A stretch of 64,000 bases of DNA, taken from positions 1,240,001 through 1,304,000 of the forward strand of contig NC_017585.1 in assembly GCF_000240165.1 (NCBI RefSeq), read 5' to 3'. This DNA comes from Streptantibioticus cattleyicolor NRRL 8057 = DSM 46488. GTDB taxonomy: Bacteria; Actinomycetota; Actinomycetes; Streptomycetales; Streptomycetaceae. The position numbers were made by a program, and so were the translations under genes. Shown here in pieces: positions 7,506 to 16,184 of this stretch (position 1 is its first letter; every line of letters starts with the position of its first letter). The notes under the pieces were generated by a model, which was not told the origin of the DNA, did not search any database, and was given only the letters and a program-made list of their open reading frames with translations.

Positions 7506-9305
7506 ATGACGGCTACCGAGGACCGGGCCACCACCGGGGAGCGCAAGCCTCCCCAGATCGTCGACATGGCGTGGGACCCGATCACCCGGATCATCGGCAA
7601 CCTCGGCATCTACACCAAGATCGACTTCGCCAACCGGGAGGTGACCGAATGCCGCAGCACCTCCTCGCTCTTCCGCGGCTACTCGGTCTTCATGAAGGGC
7701 AAGGACCCCCGGGACGCCGGCTTCATCACCTCCCGCATCTGCGGCATCTGCGGTGACAACCACACCACCTGCTCCGACTACGCCCAGCAGATGGCGTACG
7801 GCATCAAACCGCCGCCGCTGGCCGAGGCCGTCGTCAACCTCGGCGAAGCCGCGGAGTACATGTTCGACCACACCATCTTCCAGGACAACATGGTCTTCGT
7901 GGACTTCTGCGAGGCCATGGTGAAGGCCACCAACCCCGGCGTGCTCGCCAGGGCGGAGAAGACACCGGCACCGCGCGGCGGCATCCACGGCTACCGCACC
8001 ATCGCCGACATCATGCGTGCCTTCAACCCCTTCGAGGGCGAGGTCTACAAGGAGGCCCTGAAGGTCTCCCGGGTCACCCGGGAGATGTTCTGCATCATGG
8101 AGGGACGCCACGTCCACCCCTCGACGCTCTACCCCGGCGGCGTGGGCACCATGCCCGAGCCCACCACCTTCACCGACTACCTCACCCGGCTGCTGCGCGT
8201 CCTCGACTTCGTCAAGCAGTCGGTCGCCCTCAACGACGACGTCTTCGACTTCTTCTACGAGGCGCTGCCCGGCTACGAGGAGGTGGGCCGCCGCCGCGTC
8301 CAACTCGGCTGCTGGGGCGCCTGGCAGGACTCCGACGTGTGCGACTACCGCTACGAGACGATGAGCGACTGGGGCCGCTCGATGTTCGTCACCCCCGGGG
8401 TCGTCGTCGACGGCAAGCTGGTCACCAACGACCTGGTGGAGATCAACCTCGGCCTGCGCGTGCTGCTCGGCAGCTCCTACTACGAGGACTGGGCGGACAC
8501 CGAACCCTTCGTCACCCACGACCCGCTCGGCAACCCCGTCGACATGCGCCACCCGTGGAACCAGACCACCGTCCCCGTCCCCCAGAAACGCGACTTCGAC
8601 GGCAACTACAGCTGGGTGATGAGCCCGCGCTGGTACGACCGGAACACCGGTGAGCACCTGGCGCTGGACACCGGCGGCGGACCGCTCGCCCGGCTGTGGT
8701 CGACCGCCCTCAACGGCCTCGTCGACACCCCCTACGTCAAGGCCACCGGCCACAGCGTGCGCATCTCGCTGCCGAAGAGCGAGAAACTCCCGGAGACCAC
8801 GCTGGAATGGCACATCCCCCGGTGGAGCAACACCATCGAACGCGACCGGGCGCGCTCGTACTTCGTGGCCTACTCCGCCGCCATGGCGCTGATGTTCCTG
8901 GAACGCGCGATGTCCCGGGTACGGGCCGGCGACACCAGGATCTTCACCGACTTCGAGGTGCCCGACGAGGCCATCGGCTGCGGCTTCCACGAGGCCGTCC
9001 GCGGGGTGCTCTCCCACCACCTGGTGATCCGCGACAAGAAGATCGCCAACTACCACCCCTACCCGCCCACCCCATGGAACGCCAGCCCCCGGGACAGCTA
9101 CGGCACCCCCGGCCCCTACGAGGACGCCGTCCAGGGCCAGCCGGTCTTCGAGGAGAACGGCCCCGACGACTTCAAGGGCGTCGACATCATGCGCACCGTC
9201 CGCAGCTTCGACCCGTGTCTGCCGTGTGGCGTCCACATGTACCTCGGCGGCGGCAGCGTGCTGAAGAAACTCCACTCCCCGATGTTCGGCGCCGGCCATG
9301 GCTGA
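7506..9305 (+). CDS. hhyL: [NiFe]-hydrogenase large subunit, group 1h type
   Basis: 599 residues carrying the Ni-Fe(CN)2CO active site. The L1 motif RICGICGDNHTTC has C79 and C82; the L2 motif FDPCLPCGVH has C571 and C574, with His577 at the expected protease cleavage point, leaving a 22-residue C-terminal tail. The enzyme oxidises H2; enzymes of this group in Streptomyces scavenge atmospheric hydrogen during starvation and sporulation. It starts at ATG 7506, with GAGACAGGA upstream, and its end overlaps the NifU-like gene by 8 bases. No membrane cytochrome b for the hydrogenase lies next to it. Confidence 0.97.
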   Translation: MTATEDRATTGERKPPQIVDMAWDPITRIIGNLGIYTKIDFANREVTECRSTSSLFRGYSVFMKGKDPRDAGFITSRICGICGDNHTTCSDYAQQMAYGIKPPPLAEAVVNLGEAAEYMFDHTIFQDNMVFVDFCEAMVKATNPGVLARAEKTPAPRGGIHGYRTIADIMRAFNPFEGEVYKEALKVSRVTREMFCIMEGRHVHPSTLYPGGVGTMPEPTTFTDYLTRLLRVLDFVKQSVALNDDVFDFFYEALPGYEEVGRRRVQLGCWGAWQDSDVCDYRYETMSDWGRSMFVTPGVVVDGKLVTNDLVEINLGLRVLLGSSYYEDWADTEPFVTHDPLGNPVDMRHPWNQTTVPVPQKRDFDGNYSWVMSPRWYDRNTGEHLALDTGGGPLARLWSTALNGLVDTPYVKATGHSVRISLPKSEKLPETTLEWHIPRWSNTIERDRARSYFVAYSAAMALMFLERAMSRVRAGDTRIFTDFEVPDEAIGCGFHEAVRGVLSHHLVIRDKKIANYHPYPPTPWNASPRDSYGTPGPYEDAVQGQPVFEENGPDDFKGVDIMRTVRSFDPCLPCGVHMYLGGGSVLKKLHSPMFGAGHG

Positions 9306-9840
9306 CCCGCGGCGCCTGGACGACACCGCGGTCGCCGAGCGCCTCGCCGCCCTCGACCCGCTGCTGGAACGCCTGGAGACCGCGACCGGCCCCACCGCCC
9401 GCACCGCGGTACGCGCGGTACGCGAACTCACCGCCGTCTACGGCGAGGCGCTGGCCCGCGTCCTCGACCACGCCGACCCGACCCTGCGGCGGCGCCTCGC
9501 GGACGACGAACTCCTCGGCCACCTGCTGGTGCTCCACGCCATCCACCCCGACCCGGTCGCCGACCGCGTCGGCCGCGCCGTCGAACGGCTCCGCCCGGCG
9601 CTGCGGGAACACGGCGCGGACGCCGAGTTCACCGGGGTCCACGACGGCGTGGCCGAGGTCCGTCTGACGGCCACCGGATGCGGCGCCGGCGCCGCCGGGG
9701 AGGCGGTACGCGACGCCGTGCTCGCCTGCGCGCCGGAGCTGTCCGAGGTGCGTCTGCTACCGGCCCGGGAGCGCGCGGCGGCCTTCGTCCCGCTCGCCAC
9801 CGTGACCCGGCGGCCGGTCCCGGCGCGGGACGGCACCTGA
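9298..9840 (+). CDS. NifU-like protein of the hydrogenase operon, degenerate Cys motif
   Basis: 180 residues. The N-terminal half is helical (LEATGPTARTAVRAVRELTAVYGEAL region). The C-terminal half from about residue 105 resembles the NifU C-terminal scaffold domain (VHDGVAEVRLTATGCGAGAAGEAVRDAVL), but where NifU has two cysteines in CxxC only one Cys is present. NifU domains assemble and hand over Fe-S clusters; with a single cysteine such a role would need dimerisation or has been lost. It overlaps the large-subunit gene by 8 bases, and its TGA overlaps the next ATG (TGATG at 9838). Assignment from fold pattern and operon position. Confidence 0.75.
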   Translation: MADPRRLDDTAVAERLAALDPLLERLETATGPTARTAVRAVRELTAVYGEALARVLDHADPTLRRRLADDELLGHLLVLHAIHPDPVADRVGRAVERLRPALREHGADAEFTGVHDGVAEVRLTATGCGAGAAGEAVRDAVLACAPELSEVRLLPARERAAAFVPLATVTRRPVPARDGT

Positions 9841-10427
9841 TGCCCGGCGCGCTCGCCCGGGCGATCCGCACGGCCGGTGCCGCCGCGCCGGAGGGGGCCG
9901 GGTGCGACCTGTGCGGTGAGCCCGCGCCCGTCGGACACCGCCATCTGCTCGACACGGAGCGCGCCGAGGTGATGTGCGCCTGCCGGGCGTGCGCGCTGCT
10001 CTTCGCCGGCCCCGGCACCGGTGCGGGGCACTACCGGCTGATCCCGCGCCGCCGGGTGCGGCTGCCGCCGGTGCCGACCGCGCCGCTGGGCGTCCCCGTC
10101 GGCCTCGCCTTCTTCGTACCCCGCGCCGACGGATCGGTGACCGCGCACTACCCGAGCCCGGCCGGCGCGACCCGCTGGGAGGTGGACGCCACCACATGGC
10201 GCCGCACCACCGCCGGCCACCCCGGCCTCGCCGGCCTGGCGAGCGACGTCGAGGCGCTGCTGGTCAACACCGCGCGCGGCCAGTGCCACCACTGGATCGT
10301 GCCCGTCGACGACTGCTTCCGCGTGGTGGCCGTCGTCCGGGCCGAGTGGGAAGGGCTCTCCGGTGGCACCCGGGTATGGCAGCGGGTCGAGCAGTTCTTC
10401 GCGGAACTGACCGGGACACCGGACTGA
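9840..10427 (+). CDS. DUF5947-like hydrogenase-cluster protein
   Basis: 195 residues. A zinc-binding look at the N-terminus: GCDLCGEP near residue 21 and CACRACALLF near 46. A beta-rich body follows, with LAFFVPRADGSVTAHYPSPAG near 88 and a conserved CHHWIVPVDDCFRVVAVVR near 147. It resembles the DUF5947 family that is recurrently found beside Streptomyces hydrogenases; the function is unknown. The start ATG is embedded in the preceding stop, so it is translated by coupling. Fe-S or metal handling for the hydrogenase would fit the cysteine pairs but is only a guess. Confidence 0.8.
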   Translation: MPGALARAIRTAGAAAPEGAGCDLCGEPAPVGHRHLLDTERAEVMCACRACALLFAGPGTGAGHYRLIPRRRVRLPPVPTAPLGVPVGLAFFVPRADGSVTAHYPSPAGATRWEVDATTWRRTTAGHPGLAGLASDVEALLVNTARGQCHHWIVPVDDCFRVVAVVRAEWEGLSGGTRVWQRVEQFFAELTGTPD

Positions 10428-10440
10428 GAAGGAGAACACC

Positions 10441-10647
10441 ATGGGCCGCATCCGCGTCGGAAAACCGCAGGTCAAGCCCGATACCCCCAGGCACGTCCGC
10501 GGCCTGCACGAAGGCAACTCGGGCCCGTACCACAAACAGCCCGGGCACCACGAGGACGGCACCGCGGACGCCCGCCGCTCCACCGGGGTCCACTGGAAGA
10601 AGCACAACGCCATCATGAAGATCATGCCGAACATCCCGCCCGGATGA
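10441..10647 (+). CDS. Small basic hydrogenase-cluster protein
   Basis: 68 residues, hydrophilic, rich in His, Lys and Gly; five of its eight histidines lie in the middle third (HVRGLHEGNSGPYHKQPGHH). A clear GAAGGAGA ribosome site precedes ATG 10441, 13 bases after the DUF5947-like stop. No known domain. Its place as the next operon gene and the His content suggest a metal- or subunit-binding partner of the hydrogenase, but nothing proves it. Confidence 0.7.
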   Translation: MGRIRVGKPQVKPDTPRHVRGLHEGNSGPYHKQPGHHEDGTADARRSTGVHWKKHNAIMKIMPNIPPG

Positions 10648-10714
10648 GGCGGCGCCGACACGGGCCGCGCGCCCGCCGATGACGCCGCGAGGGCCTGCAG
10701 GAAGGAGTCGTCAC

Positions 10715-10861
10715 ATGGCCAGACGCCTGCTGATCGCGCAAGCCGCCGTGCTCACCGCGCTCGGCCTGGGCATCTTCGTCAAGGAGATCCCCGGGCTGAT
10801 CAGGGAGATCCGGATCTGGCGGATGGTGGGTCTGCGGGGCGGGCCGCGCCGCCCGAGGTGA
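10715..10861 (+). CDS. Very small single-helix membrane protein (DUF6893-like)
   Basis: 48 residues from ATG 10715, which is preceded by GGAAGGAG. One membrane helix, residues 5-20 (LLIAQAAVLTALGLGIF), then EIPGLIREIRIWRMVG and a basic tail. It resembles the small DUF6893 proteins seen at the end of streptomycete hydrogenase operons. It could anchor the soluble hydrogenase near the membrane quinone pool; that is inference. An ATG at 10679 in the same frame is less likely because it lacks a ribosome site. Confidence 0.7.
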   Translation: MARRLLIAQAAVLTALGLGIFVKEIPGLIREIRIWRMVGLRGGPRRPR

Positions 10862-10903
10862 GGCCATCGGCGCGGTACCGCGGGTGGTGCCGCGCCGAGG
10901 GGT

Positions 10904-11467
10904 TCACGGCGGCGGGGTCAGCACCCGGTCGGTGATGTACAACTGGGCGTTTCCGGTACGGATGTTGCCGCACACCACCTTGGCGTCGCCGACCTGGTAG
11001 CCGCTGCCCGACCGCCGGGTGGTCAGCGTGCCCTTCGCCAGGGTGGTGAAGGAACCGTCGGGCAGCTCGGCGGGTGCGACGCGGTGTCCGACGATCTGGT
11101 AGGTGAGGATCTTCGAGACCTGGTCCTTGTCCTGGTAGATCTGGTGCAGTTGGTCCTTGGGCAGCCGGGCGAAGGCGGCGTTGTCGGGGGCGAAGACGGT
11201 CAGATGGTCCAGCCTGTCGAAGGTGGCGACCATGTCGGCCTCGTGCACGGCGTGCACCCACTCGGTGAGCATCGGCAGGTGGGAGGCGGCGGTCACCACG
11301 GGGTCCCCGGACATCTCCGCGAAGCTGCCCATCCCGGAGCGGGGCACCGCCGAGCAGCCCGGCCCGAACGGCGGGGCGCTGTCCGGCCGTTCGGGCGGAC
11401 CGGCGCACCCCGCGGCGAACCCCAGCGCCGCCACCGCGGCGGCCACCACACGAACGGTCCGATGCAC
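10904..11467 (-). CDS. Fasciclin (FAS1) domain lipoprotein
   Basis: 187 residues from GTG 11467. The N-terminal MHRTVRVVAAAVAALGFAAGC is a lipoprotein signal with lipobox AAGC. The mature part is a single FAS1 domain: LTVFAPDNAAFARLP near residue 99, ILTYQIVGHRVAPAEL near 128, and the closing GNAQLYITDRVLTPP. FAS1 domains mediate adhesion or protein contact outside the membrane. It converges on the hydrogenase operon (43 bases apart) and is divergent from the oxidase gene at 11730. Confidence 0.9.
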   Translation of the reverse strand: MHRTVRVVAAAVAALGFAAGCAGPPERPDSAPPFGPGCSAVPRSGMGSFAEMSGDPVVTAASHLPMLTEWVHAVHEADMVATFDRLDHLTVFAPDNAAFARLPKDQLHQIYQDKDQVSKILTYQIVGHRVAPAELPDGSFTTLAKGTLTTRRSGSGYQVGDAKVVCGNIRTGNAQLYITDRVLTPPP

Positions 11468-11729
11468 CAGGCGGCCTTTCTGCGGACGGCGACGGGCCGG
11501 GACACGCGCACCACCCGGTCCGGCGCCCCGGAATGCGGATAACCCCTGACCACGGCCGCCAAACGGGCCATCGGAGGCACCCTGCGGCCGGCCGTGGCGC
11601 ATACCGCGGCCGGCGGTAGGCCGGATGGTCGCGGGTGAGGTTTGTGCCGTGATCGCCGGGGCTAGACAGCAGGCGCGCGGGCGGACGCACGGGTCACGCG
11701 CGGCGCCGTATGGCCATCGGGAGGAGCCC

Positions 11730-13448
11730 ATGTCCCAGCTGGACACGCGTCGGCGTCCGGAGCCGGAGGACCCCGAGCAGAACCCCCGCGTCACCTTGGG
11801 CAAAAGGTTCCGGACCTATCTGACCACGACCGATCACAAGACGATCGGCAACATGTACCTGACCACCACGTTCGGGTTCTTTCTGCTGGCCGGTGTGCTC
11901 GCCATGCTGATGCGGGCGGAGCTGGCCCGGCCGGGCCTCCAGATCTTCAGCACGCAGCAGTACAACCAGCTGTTCACCATCCACGGCACCGTGATGATGC
12001 TGCTCTTCGCCACCCCGACGTTCGCCGGGTTCGCCAACGTGGTGATGCCGTTGCAGATCGGCGCCCCCGACGTCGCCTTCCCCCGGCTCAACGCCTTCAC
12101 CTACTGGCTCTTCCTGTTCGGCGGGCTCACCGTGGTCGCCGGGCTGGTGGTGCCGGACGGCGCGGCGAGCTTCGGGTGGTTCGCGTACGCGCCGCTCAAC
12201 GGCCCGGTGCGCTCGCCCGGGGCCGGCGGCGACCTGTGGGCGCTGGGCCTGGTCACCGCGGGGCTCAGCACGACGCTGGGATCGGTGAACTTCATCGCCA
12301 CCATCGTCTCGCTGCGGGCGCCCGGCATGACGATGTTCCGGATGCCGATCTTCACCTGGAACATCCTGTTCACCTCGATCCTCGCGCTGCTGGCGTTCCC
12401 GGTCTTCACCGCGATCCTGTTGTGTCTGGAGGCGGACCGGAAGTTCGGTGCCCATGTCTTCGACGCGGCCAACGGCGGGGCCATCCTGTGGCAGCACCTG
12501 TTCTGGTTCTTCGGCCACCCCGAGGTGTACATCGTCGCGCTGCCGTTCTTCGGGGTGGTCACCGAGATCGTGCCGGTCTTCAGCCGCAAGCCCGTCTTCG
12601 GCTACGTCGGGATGGTCGGCGCCACCATCGCCATCACCATGCTGTCGGCCACCGTGTGGGCCCACCACATGTTCGCCACCGGCATGGTGCTGCTGCCGTT
12701 CTTCTCGCTGATGTCCTTTCTCATCGCGGTGCCCACGGGGGTGAAGTTCTTCAACTGGATCGGCACCATGTGGAACGGCAGCGTGTCCTTCGAGACGCCC
12801 ATGGTGTGGGCCGTCGGCTTCCTGGTGACGTTCCTGCTCGGCGGGCTCAGCGGGGTGATGATCGCCTCCCCGCCACTGGACTTCCACGTCACCGACACCT
12901 ACTTCATCGTGGCCCACCTGCACTACGTGCTCTTCGGCACCATCGTGTTCGCGATGTTCGGCGGCTTCTACTTCTGGTGGCCGAAGATGACCGGGCGGAT
13001 GCTGGACGAACGCCTGGGGAAGATCCACTTCTGGACGCTCTTCACCGGCTTCCAGATGACGTTCCTGGTGATGCACTGGCTCGGCGAGGAAGGCATGCCG
13101 CGCCGGTACGCCGACTACCTGGCGGCCGACGGCTTCACGCTGCTCAACACCATCTCCTCGATCGGCGCGTTCCTGCTGGGCGCCTCCACGCTGCCGTTCC
13201 TGTACAACGTGTGGAAGACCGCCCGGTACGCGCCCAAGGTCGAGGTGGACGACCCGTGGGGCTTCGGGCGTTCCCTGGAGTGGGCCACCTCGTGCCCGCC
13301 GCCGCGCCACAACTTCCACGCGCTGCCACGGATCCGTTCCGACTCGCCCGCCTTCGACCTGCACCACCCGGAGTTCCTCGAACTGCCGCCGGGCGAACGG
13401 GGCACCACCGAGCCGACCCCCGACACCCTGGGAGAGCAGAGCGAATGA
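11730..13448 (+). CDS. ctaD: Cytochrome c oxidase subunit I (aa3 type)
   Basis: 572 residues with the usual 12 membrane helices. Haem and CuB ligands are recognisable: the low-spin haem His in [12 protein letters not shown], the CuB His and cross-linked Tyr in [14 protein letters not shown], the HH pair in VWAHHMF, and HLHYVLFG near the end for the haem ligands. It is the O2-reducing subunit of the terminal oxidase. ATG 11730 is preceded by GGGAGGAG. Its stop overlaps the subunit IV start (ATGA at 13445). Subunits II and III and the cytochrome c gene are absent here, so it is probably a second ctaD copy outside the main qcr-cta cluster. Confidence 0.96.
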   Translation: MSQLDTRRRPEPEDPEQNPRVTLGKRFRTYLTTTDHKTIGNMYLTTTFGFFLLAGVLAMLMRAELARPGLQIFSTQQYNQLFTIHGTVMMLLFATPTFAGFANVVMPLQIGAPDVAFPRLNAFTYWLFLFGGLTVVAGLVVPDGAASFGWFAYAPLNGPVRSPGAGGDLWALGLVTAGLSTTLGSVNFIATIVSLRAPGMTMFRMPIFTWNILFTSILALLAFPVFTAILLCLEADRKFGAHVFDAANGGAILWQHLFWFFGHPEVYIVALPFFGVVTEIVPVFSRKPVFGYVGMVGATIAITMLSATVWAHHMFATGMVLLPFFSLMSFLIAVPTGVKFFNWIGTMWNGSVSFETPMVWAVGFLVTFLLGGLSGVMIASPPLDFHVTDTYFIVAHLHYVLFGTIVFAMFGGFYFWWPKMTGRMLDERLGKIHFWTLFTGFQMTFLVMHWLGEEGMPRRYADYLAADGFTLLNTISSIGAFLLGASTLPFLYNVWKTARYAPKVEVDDPWGFGRSLEWATSCPPPRHNFHALPRIRSDSPAFDLHHPEFLELPPGERGTTEPTPDTLGEQSE

Positions 13449-13834
13449 AACACGAGGCATACCTGTTCGCCGGGGTCGCCGCATTCTTCCTGCTCACCGA
13501 CGCCGCCTACATCTGGTTCGCCCGCGAGCTGGCCGGCATCGCCGCGCTCACCGTCTCCTTCGTGATGGCCTCGATCATCTCGTTCTTCTTCACCATGAAC
13601 TACCGGCGCAAGGGGGAACGCCCCGAGGACCACGGCGACTCGGTGGTGCAGGACCGCTCCGGGCTGATCGACTTCTTCCCCCCGCACAGCGGCTACCCCC
13701 CGATGGCCGCCCTGGGCGTCGCGTTGATGGGGATCGGCATCGTGTACGGGCTGTGGCTCTTCCTGATCGCCTTCGGCATCATGATCACCGGGGTGGCCGG
13801 CATGGTCTTCCAGTTCGCCGGCCGCGACGACTGA
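13445..13834 (+). CDS. ctaF: Cytochrome c oxidase subunit IV
   Basis: 129 residues with four hydrophobic helices (starts at about residues 5, 34, 87 and 105) and the actinobacterial subunit IV segment [15 protein letters not shown] between helices two and three. This small subunit belongs to the actinomycete aa3 oxidase and interacts with subunit I and the bc complex. Translationally coupled to ctaD by ATGA. It converges on the cytochrome b gene 15 bases away. Confidence 0.9.
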   Translation: MKHEAYLFAGVAAFFLLTDAAYIWFARELAGIAALTVSFVMASIISFFFTMNYRRKGERPEDHGDSVVQDRSGLIDFFPPHSGYPPMAALGVALMGIGIVYGLWLFLIAFGIMITGVAGMVFQFAGRDD

Positions 13835-13849
13835 CCGGCACCCCGTCGC

Positions 13850-15481
13850 TCACTCCTCGGGGCCCGCGACCGGGTCGGCGGTGCGGCCGGTGACCTGGAG
13901 GCGCTGCTCGGTGGTGGCCGGCATCTCGACGCGGTCGCGGTAGTACCAGGCGCTGAGCGCGGCACGGAGGCGGTGCCGGCGGGCGGCGTCCGGCCCCGGG
14001 ACGGGCAGCGGCCGGGGGATGTCGCGCACCAGCAGCCGGTAGCGGTGCTCGGCGGGGATCGGGCGGCTGGACTCGCCGATGCCGCCGGAGACGTCCTGGC
14101 TGACCTTGCCGGTTTCCACGCCCTCGGTCAGCAGCTCGCGGTCGTGGGCCTGGAGGGCCAGGCAGATCCGCTTGGTGACCCAGAACGCCAGCACCGGCCC
14201 GACGACCACGGCGACCCGGTAGATCCACGTCAGGGTGTTGACCGAGACCCGGAAGGCGAAGGCGGTCACGTCGTTGCCGCCGGCCAGCAGCAGCACCGCG
14301 TAGAAGACGATCGCGGCGACCCCGAGGCCGGTACGGGTCGGGCGGTCCCGGGGCCGGTCGCACAGGTGATGCTCCATCAGGTCGCCGGTGACCCAGCGCT
14401 CGAAGAAGGGGTAGAGGTACATCACCAGGAAGAGCAGGGCGGGGAGCACCACCGCGGGCAGGAAGACGTTCCACATCAGGGTGTGGCCGCCGGGCGCGTT
14501 CTCCCACGGCGGCATGATGCGCAGCGCGCCCTCCAGGAAGCCCACGTACCAGTCGGGCTGGGCGTCGGTGGCCACCTGGTCGGCCCGGAAAGGCCCGTAG
14601 TTCCAGATCGGGTTGATCTGCGCCACCGCGCCCAGCACCGTCAGAGCGCCGAAGATCATGAAGAAGAAGCCGGTGGACTTCGCGGTGAACTGCGGCACCA
14701 TCGGCTGCCCCACCACGTTCCGGTTGGTCTTGCCGCGCTCGGCCCACTGGGTGTGCTTGAGGTAGACCACCATGATCAGGTGGACGGCGATCAGCGCGAT
14801 CAGCAGTCCGGGGACGAAGAGCACGTGCACGATGTACAGCCGCGGGATGAGCGCGTGCCCGGGGAAGGGGCCGCGCCAGAAGAAGAAGCTCAGGTACGTG
14901 CCGACGACCGGGATCGACTGCACGATGGTGTTGGCCGTCCGCAGCCCGGTGCCGGAGAGCAGGTCGTCGGGGAGGGAGTAGCCGCAGAACCCCTCCAGCA
15001 GCGCGAGCAGGAAGAGCGTCACCCCCACGAACCAGTTGACCTCGCGCGGCCTGCGGAACGCGCCGGTGAAGAAGATCCGCAGCATGTGCACCCCGATGGC
15101 GGCCACGAAGACCAGCGCCGCCCAGTGGTGGATCTGCCGGATCAGCAGCCCGCCGCGCACGTCGAAGCTGATGTCCAGGGTGGAGGAGTAGGCGTCGGTG
15201 ACCCGCAGCCCGCGCAGCGGCGCGTAGGCGCCCTGGTAGACGTGCTCGGTCATCCCGGGGTCGAAGAAGAGCGTCAGATACGTACCGGTCAGCACCAGGA
15301 TGACGAAGCCGTACAGCGCGATCTCACCGAGCAGGAACGTCCAGTGGTCGGGGAACGCCTTGCGCAGCAGCTCCTTGGCCAGCTCAGAGACCGGCAGCCG
15401 CCGGTCCAGGGCGACGTACCCGGTCATCGCGGACTGCCGCGCCCGGGCCTCCATCCGCGCCTTGGTCTTCCGGAACAGCAT
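13850..15481 (-). CDS. qcrB: Cytochrome b subunit of the quinol:cytochrome c reductase
   Basis: 543 residues. The N-terminal half is cytochrome b6-like with the paired haem ligands in RQIHHWAALVFVAAIGVHMLRIF and LIALIAVHLIMVVYLKH, and FCGYSLPDDLLSGTG at the Qo site. The C-terminal half has WYVGFLEGALRIMPP and three more helices plus the long cytoplasmic tail typical of actinobacterial QcrB. ATG 15481 has GGGAG upstream. The Rieske (qcrA) and dihaem cytochrome c (qcrC) genes are not beside it, so this is likely a second qcrB copy. It is convergent with ctaD-ctaF, so the trio is not one operon. Coupling to the nearby hydrogenase is possible but unproven. Confidence 0.95.
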   Translation of the reverse strand: MLFRKTKARMEARARQSAMTGYVALDRRLPVSELAKELLRKAFPDHWTFLLGEIALYGFVILVLTGTYLTLFFDPGMTEHVYQGAYAPLRGLRVTDAYSSTLDISFDVRGGLLIRQIHHWAALVFVAAIGVHMLRIFFTGAFRRPREVNWFVGVTLFLLALLEGFCGYSLPDDLLSGTGLRTANTIVQSIPVVGTYLSFFFWRGPFPGHALIPRLYIVHVLFVPGLLIALIAVHLIMVVYLKHTQWAERGKTNRNVVGQPMVPQFTAKSTGFFFMIFGALTVLGAVAQINPIWNYGPFRADQVATDAQPDWYVGFLEGALRIMPPWENAPGGHTLMWNVFLPAVVLPALLFLVMYLYPFFERWVTGDLMEHHLCDRPRDRPTRTGLGVAAIVFYAVLLLAGGNDVTAFAFRVSVNTLTWIYRVAVVVGPVLAFWVTKRICLALQAHDRELLTEGVETGKVSQDVSGGIGESSRPIPAEHRYRLLVRDIPRPLPVPGPDAARRHRLRAALSAWYYRDRVEMPATTEQRLQVTGRTADPVAGPEE

Positions 15482-15839
15482 GCACCACGCTCCCTGCTCG
15501 CCGTCTCGCACCGTTCGCGCGGCTGATGAGTAACCGCTGGACCCTGGCTCAATCCTGGCGCGGGGCCTCACCCCCGGAGCGGTACCGGCGTGGCATTGCC
15601 CCGGGATGGGTCAGCGCGGAGGCGACCGCGCTGCGGCGTTCGGGCGAACCCCGGTACGGCCTCGGCGTGCCGTGCTCCGCCGCGGTGGACCTCGGAGCGG
15701 TGGCGCAAGCCCCGGCCCGTCGGCCCGGGACACGTCCCCGCACGGCCGCCGGATGTTCTACCGTGTTGTGCGCCGACTGATGGTGTCGGTCGGCGAGTTG
15801 GGGGTACCTGTGCGGCGACCGTAGGGGGAGGGAAGCGCG
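15482..15839. other. Divergent intergenic region between qcrB and zinc-ribbon ORFs
   Basis: 358 bases with no convincing gene: open frames here have poor codon-position bias. The right end carries a strong ribosome site (GGGGGAGGGAAG) for the ORF at 15840. An inverted repeat CGCCGAC (15771-15777) / GTCGGCG (15789-15795) lies about 45 bases before that start and could be an operator. I see no clear -35/-10 pair. Confidence 0.4.
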
Positions 15840-15923
15840 ATGAACTGTACGAACTGCGGTGCATCGGTTATACAGGGGCCGGACGGTCGTTGGTCGTGCG
15901 GCAATTGCGGGGCTTCTGGGTGA
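15840..15923 (+). CDS. 27-residue zinc-ribbon micro-ORF
   Basis: ATG 15840 to TGA 15923. The product has two cysteine pairs, CTNC and CGNC, spaced as in a minimal zinc ribbon (MNCTNCGASVIQGPDGRWSC is the first part). A very strong ribosome site, GGGGGAGGGAAG, precedes the ATG. Its stop is embedded in the GTG of the next ORF (GTGA at 15920), a classical coupling arrangement. It is too short for routine gene calling. A single GTG-to-sense event would not fuse the two frames, so it is not simply a frameshifted start of the next gene, although a sequencing error cannot be excluded. Confidence 0.6.
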   Translation: MNCTNCGASVIQGPDGRWSCGNCGASG

Positions 15924-16138
15924 CGGACGAACAGATCGGGGCCGGCGAGGGCAGGCGGTGCGAGAAGTGCCACCAGCCCGTCGTCGAGGGGCCCGAGGGC
16001 GGCTACGTGTGCGGCTTGTGCTTCCACCTGGTCGAGCCCGACGGCTACGCGGAACGGCGTGCGGCCGGGGTCGAGGCCGCCGCGGCGCAGCGGCGTGCCC
16101 GCACCCTCGACCGGCGCAGGCGCCGCCCCTCCGGGTGA
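15920..16138 (+). CDS. Small zinc-ribbon protein coupled to the micro-ORF
   Basis: 72 residues from GTG 15920. Cys pairs RCEKC near residue 14 and VCGLC near residue 31 form a zinc ribbon, followed by a basic, Arg/Ala-rich C-terminal helix (QRRARTLDRRRRRP). No enzyme domain. The start lies inside the stop of the 27-residue ORF, and there is no separate ribosome site, so translation probably depends on it. A strong hairpin follows 20 bases after the stop. Nucleic-acid or protein binding is plausible; the function is unknown. Confidence 0.65.
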   Translation: MTDEQIGAGEGRRCEKCHQPVVEGPEGGYVCGLCFHLVEPDGYAERRAAGVEAAAAQRRARTLDRRRRRPSG

Positions 16139-16157
16139 CATCCGTCCGAAGCCTCCT

Positions 16158-16184
16158 CGCCCCAGGGCGTTACGCCCTGGGGCG
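16158..16184 (+). terminator. Perfect hairpin after zinc-ribbon pair
   Basis: CGCCCCAGGGCG (16158-16169), loop TTA, then CGCCCTGGGGCG (16173-16184): a perfect 12-bp stem beginning 20 bases after the stop at 16138. No U-tract follows, as is usual for actinomycete terminators. Confidence 0.7.

Noticed and set aside
7506-9305. Group 2a (Huc-type) hydrogenase
   Set aside because: The Asp-containing proximal motif, gene order and presence of the DUF5947-like and NifU-like genes fit group 1h better.
7386-9431. A 680-codon minus-strand frame across the hydrogenase large subunit
   Set aside because: The mirror of a strongly conserved enzyme gene; Gly/Val/Asp-rich low-complexity product, no ribosome site, no family.
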